This document shows positions 59,243 to 64,000 of a DNA stretch of 64,000 bases, one piece after another; position 1 is the stretch's first letter; every line of letters begins with the position of its first letter. The position numbers and the translations under genes were made by a program. Location of the stretch: assembly GCA_963682175.1 (NCBI GenBank), contig OY821789.1, positions 32,990,188-33,054,187 of the forward strand, written 5' to 3'. Below the pieces are notes generated by a model. The model searched no databases and was not told where the DNA came from. It saw nothing but the letters and a program-made list of their open reading frames with translations. The DNA is from Triglochin maritima. Its lineage: Eukaryota > Streptophyta > Magnoliopsida > Alismatales > Juncaginaceae.

Positions 59243-62200
59243 CTACCTAAATCGGAAAGCCATGTCAATCTCAGGACCGTACATACCAGGATGATTGGGC
59301 TTTGGGTTCGCTCGCAACTCCATGTCGATCATGTTTTGCAGAGCATCTGGATTGCTGAGCCTTCTCCCGATACCAGGCCCTACCAAAACAGATGAAGGCA
59401 ACAAGTAAAGCTTACAAGAATCAAATTTATGACTTTGAATCACTGTGGCCAGTGCTATGAGGCCTAGTAAGTGGACTACTGATAATGAATTACTGGTGCG
59501 GTGTTTTTATATATAGGTATAGAGAGAGAGAGGATGTTCAAGCACAGGATCATTTAAACATAGTAGTAGTTAAATAGGAAACAGGAAAGGCTTTCTTTGT
59601 CTTTGACTTGAGTAAGGTACTGAATAATGATATTTCCAAGCAATAAGGTTTAGACAGACTGGGAAGCACAATCTTAGTGATGGGCTGAATCAGCATTTTC
59701 ACTTCCCAAAACAGGACTAAGTGACAAGGAAATGATTCCCCAGCCACCATACAGCTGAAGGAGAGAATGTGTCCTATTTCACTGCAAGACTAACTGACTA
59801 CAGCTAAAAGAGAAGGCAATGCATAATGCTCCTCAATTTGATAGGGTTGTGGCAGAGGGTGCTAGAGTGTATTTGTTTGTTCGTATGTGTTAGACTGGAC
59901 ATCTCACTCAAAACCAATTGGCTATGACGGAAGAGACCCTACAACTTGTGATCCATGAGAATGTCCTCATTTTACACGATGTGAGACTATTTTCTAACAG
60001 TATGTGTAGCCCTTCCCTTGACTTTGGCATAGACGTCTCCATGGCTCGAATCCATGACTTGTTGCTTAGAAAGCAATGACTAAACCACTACACCACGCCC
60101 ACCCTCAACAAAATAATGACAGGAAAAAAAATCTTTTATGCTTTCTTCTTACAGATTCATAGACAGCTGAACTATAAAAAAAGGCAAATAAATCAGTAAA
60201 TAAAACCTTAGATGAAATTTACCTGCCATTCCAATACCATGGCCTCCTCCTCCATAAGCAGGTTGTTGGTGATTCACTGGAAAATTGCGCATGGAGTTGA
60301 TTTGGTTCACCTCGTCCATGTAAGGGGGGTTGTGGTTGAAGGGATGGGTTGGCGGCATAGGTCTTGGATAACCATGCAGTTGGTATGGTGGTAAATTCCC
60401 ATGCATTTGCATATGCTGCAACATCTGGAGACTGGGTGTAGGATCTATGTGTGGTCCACCAGGGTTATTGAAAGAATGATTATGAATCATATTAGGAGGA
60501 AATGCATGGGGAGGGTCATGGTGGATGTTGTCAGGACCAACGAACTTCATCTGAGGATTGGCGTGCACACGAGGATCAAGCTGCTGAAATACTGGTCTTG
60601 CATGACCAATCTGATGAACTGGTGATGAAGAAGTTGGCGTAAATATTTGTTGGAGTGAAGAATCCAAGCCATTTCGATCATACGGACCACGTACGGGTTG
60701 TGGACCATCCATGCCGGGAAGTAGTGATGTTCCTTCACCGCCGAAATTAGGATTTAAAGTTGCCTCTTTGCCAATGATATCATCTGGTCTATTTAAGGAT
60801 AAGAGTTTCTCGTGTGCAGCTTCACGCTCAACTGGGAAGATCCCTGCATTCCTCTCATTCCTTGAATCACCCAAAGTAATCATCAAGTTATCTTCTTCAG
60901 GAAGGTGGACGTCGGTGGATACTTCTGCAAAGCCAGCCAAATGAACAGGCTTTGAGCCTTCAGAATTGGAAACCTCATGGCCTGGCCAATGCTCTCCGGC
61001 GCTTGCATTGGGATCATGTCTTCCAGTAATAGAAGAAAACAAACTATTGATGGAAACATTAGGATGTGATACTGGCAAATCATGATGCTGAGGGTTAGTT
61101 TTACCACCAGAAGCAGTGGAATTCCTCTGTGCAGAGACAGGGGCTTCTGCAGATTGAAGTTCTTTCATAAAAGCAGACCCAAATAGTGCTTCAAGAGTTA
61201 AGGAGCTTTCGGCACTACGAGCCGGTCCAGAAGTTATGCCACCACTAAAATCAGGGGTACCCTCAACATGACTTGGATGTGCATCTAACATCCCCAATGG
61301 GGTTGAGTCCTTCAAATCTGAGTCCCTCTGTAATAATGAAAGTAAATGCTGTGATGCATGTTTATTCGACTCGGGCTTCTGTATTTCAGGTACAGCATCA
61401 ACAACCCTCTGAGAATCAGGTGAAGGTTGGTCCATCCTCGGACCTCCTACACATGCCTCAGCCAAAATAGACTGCTCGAGATCCTCACATGTTAATACAC
61501 CAGTATAGTCAGCTTGTTTCTCGGTGGTGTAATGTGGTTCTGCATGTCTAGCTTCAGATGAACTTGACGTGGTCATGAAAAATGTTTGAGAAGTTTTATT
61601 ATCTTTAACAGGTATGTCTGAATGAACACTATGAATAGAAATCTCATCAACAATTGGAGAGGCTTGGCTTGCAACCTTCTCATTGCTCCCAATTAGAGAA
61701 AGCAAGCTGCCAGATGAGAAATCTTGTCCAACCTTCTTGTCTGAACAGACACAAGAACATGACTTTGGAGAAAACTTATAGAACGGGTAAGGCAAAAGTG
61801 CCACATAAAACTGGAACAAGTGAGCTCACCTTCTTCGACAAATAAATGAGAGAATTTGGAAGAAAGAGATTGTGAAGGGTTCCTTGTTTCATCTTTCTTC
61901 AAATCACGGTGCTGAAAAGTAACATATATTTCAAATTATAAAGAATAAGTGTAATCTCGTGTCAAAAGCGGATAATTACTATTCTACATTTGTATAAACT
62001 TCAGTTAGACCATTAGAGAAACCCAAAGTTTTTATCAGCAACAGAATAGAAACCAAAAGAAAAAATGAATAATTTAACACCATTGTTCTTGAAAGAAATA
62101 ATACCAATCATGATTATCACAATATCCTATTATAGTATTATGTTACCAAGTTTTAACAATCTAAAGTGTATGTACAAAATGATGATGTGCAAAGCCACTT

Positions 62201-63956
62201 AGCCTCTTTGAGGTTTGAGTATGACATTACCTAAGGAACCTCTCCTGTTGGAGAGGCTAAAAGAATACTCTCCATGTGAATAAATATCTTTTGGATTTAA
62301 AGATAGAAACAAAAGTAACTTAAAAGTCATTTCCAAAGTAGCTCAATAGGGCAATTAAGAAAACACTTAGTTTAATAGCAAAAGGAGGCTGATTCCAAAA
62401 CGACTGTACCGCAATTAAATCTGATAAATCTTTATTATTTCTTGTCACGGCCTTTTGAAATAATTTATCCAAAATTGATGTTGGCTGACGATTTTCTACC
62501 ATCCCAACTAACTCAGCCTTTCCAGCATCCTGGGCAACAGAGTCAGCAACTAAAACCTCTTCCCAACCTTCAGAGGCATCCAGTAGACCAGAAGGATCAT
62601 AGGACAAATAGTCACTTGAAGAGCAGACAGGAACTTGTGAAACCAAAGGTGAAGCCCCTACCTTTCCATTTAAACCTGGAAAAGAACAGGAACGTTTTGG
62701 GGTATTTTTATACAAGACTCTTACTAATGCAGTTAAGCAGCCAAATAATTGAGTATGCACCTGATTGTTTATTGGTGTTGGAATCAGTTTCAGCTTTTGC
62801 AGGAAGACATTCATCCCTAGTTTCCAACTTTCCAACCTGGTTTTGTAAATACATCATTGAACAATGAGAAACCATAATTTTGCAACCCACAATCCATCAA
62901 GAAACATTTTTGACAAAGGTATCCAACATTCATGCTTAAGGTTACATCATTAATCTTGTATGTGGTTATTTATATATTCTTAATCTCACAAAGCACCAAA
63001 CAACCCTTTTACCATATATAATTGCATGCATATACACATGTTTACATATGTACATACACATGAATTATTTGTACACAAGTACACGCATTGAAAGAGAAAG
63101 ACCTTTACCTTGAGAGGAGGGGAAGTGTTTGAAGATGGCAGAAAGGGTTTCTTCTCCATGGAAGTGCTTCCAAATCCTGGAGGTACAAGTGGTCTGGATG
63201 CAGAAGCTTGCAAATGAAGAGTAGATCTGGAGGCATTACCTAGTTGTGACACCGAGAAGGCATCCTCTGATTTTTCATTATGTGTATTTCCAACATCCTG
63301 AGCATTGTCAGAATTCTCCAACAATGCAACAAAGTCACCGCTCGGGTTCTGTTTGTGCTGATCTGGTACCCATTTTTGCTTATTGTTCAACGTTTTATGC
63401 TGCTCTCTTCTCATTAACTCAAAAGATGCTGAAGGCAGAATTGAAATTCTCAAATGGTATTAGAAGCCAGAATGAAATCAAACGACTGAACTTAATCACT
63501 GAAGAACAAATAAGCAGTGCACAATTTATTAAGCAGTGATGCTACTGTCATTGCTTTCACAAAATCTAGAGAAAAAATAAGTAAATCTAACAGCACCTCT
63601 TCTTCTTTTTTCCTCTTCAGCCCTGTCTTGGTTTGAACACTCGGATGAACCAAAGGTTTCATCATTGAAGGAATCTGTACTATTTCGTGAATAAGATGAT
63701 GCCTAACAAAAGAGACAAGATAAACTAACACGGAATTATATCCAGTCAAATTATATATGCATCTCGAGTCTTATAGACATAAATAAGGAGACCTTATATG
63801 GCTTTGGTGGTTGATACACTTCAGTAGTCTTCTGATAATTGTTACTCCCTTGTGTTCTCTGTGCAGAAGCATGTCCAGATGGTTTCCCCAGAAGCCCATC
63901 GTGTTCTGACTGTTGCCAAGAGCGACGCGGTGGATTTAAATATCGGTTGGTAGAAT
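59243..63956 (-). CDS. CBE1: CBE1-like eIF4E-binding protein, 3' eight exons (5' end outside window)
   Basis: The Arabidopsis homologue (At4g01290, CBE1) binds eIF4E at the mRNA cap. Exons in transcript order: 63956-63793, 63702-63597, 63428-63109, 62836-62761, 62675-62410, 61911-61830, 61740-60223, 59379-59243. They join in phase with GT-AG borders, about 889 codons to TAG at 59243. Matching blocks: RRSWQQSEHDGLLG, YQPPKPYK, RNSTDSFNDETFGSSE followed by DRAEEEKRRR, ASFELMRREQHKTLN, ASRPLVPPGF, SLTLEALFGSAFMKELQ, LLSLLQRDSDL, MLQHMQMHGNLPPYQ, and the C-terminal IDMAFRFR. The protein is long, polar and largely disordered, with a His/Pro/Met-rich tail. The N-terminal eIF4E-binding YxxxxL-type motif expected for the family would lie beyond 64000 and is not seen. 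Confidence 0.85.
59995..60110 (-). mobile_element. tRNA-derived SINE head in the last CBE1-like intron
   Basis: The minus strand reads GGGTGGGCGTGGTGTAGTGG (A box TGGTGTAGTGG), then about 40 bases later CATGGATTCGAGCCATGG (B box GGATTCGAGCC). That is the RNA polymerase III promoter layout of plant SINEs. It lies in the 843-bp intron 60222-59380, in the sense orientation of the gene. Body and tail boundaries are unclear. Confidence 0.65.
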
Positions 63957-64000
63957 CTGAGCAAACTCAAATAACAGTTAAATGAGCCAATCTCAAAGAA

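Overview
The window is nuclear DNA of a flowering plant, most likely a eudicot. The evidence is AT-rich intergenic DNA, many GT-AG introns, intron-containing tRNA-Met, plant-specific gene families and plant transposon families (MULEs, MITEs, LTR elements). I cannot name the species. Five host protein genes could be reconstructed exon by exon: a ferric-chelate reductase (FRO family, + strand, 806-14824), an 8-amino-7-oxononanoate synthase of biotin synthesis (BIOF, + strand, 31676-37143), a SAP30-like histone-deacetylase-complex subunit of the AFR type (+ strand, coding 43259-45217, leader from about 39.6 kb), a BYPASS1-like protein (+ strand, leader about 48.77 kb, coding 50583-51665), and the 3' part of a CBE1-like eIF4E-binding protein (- strand, 63956-59243, 5' end beyond the window). 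One tRNA-Met(CAT) with intron and one truncated tRNA-Leu(AAG) are also present.

Between about 7.4 and 31 kb the window is a transposon cluster built from three Mutator-like elements (MULEs), each carrying a plant mobile domain (PMD) gene beside its transposase. MULE-1 (7565-14381) has perfect 9-bp target duplications and sits inside an older foldback MITE in the last intron of FRO, stretching that intron to 7.4 kb. Its transposase frame has two in-frame TGA codons, whereas its PMD gene is open over three exons. MULE-2 (15237-24234), of the same family, is decayed but keeps a perfect 9-bp duplication. Its PMD copy was hit by a solo LTR (16994-18219, TSD TCCAG), and it contains a larger nested LTR block (19783-23595). 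MULE-3 (24907-30935) belongs to another family: a FAR1/MULE-type transposase fused to a C-terminal OTU-protease-like domain faces a convergent PMD gene, and both genes have a GC-rich hairpin in intron 1. The first 138 bases of the window are the terminus of a second copy of the MULE-3 family.

From 31 kb rightwards the window is more gene-like, with MITEs (a Tourist-like MITE ends about 70 bp upstream of the BPS1-like leader), a CT/GA foldback, SINE-like pieces and, at 54.4-56.9 kb, an LTR-like repeat. That repeat carries about ten copies of a short motif followed by a dense array of the palindrome CGGTCGACCG.

The host genes have unrelated roles (iron reduction, biotin synthesis, chromatin, development, translation) and are not expected to act as one pathway. 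What is unusual is the repeated pairing of PMD genes with MULE transposases, and their nesting in and around host genes. All exon models come from reading splice sites and frames by eye; no alignment or database search was run.
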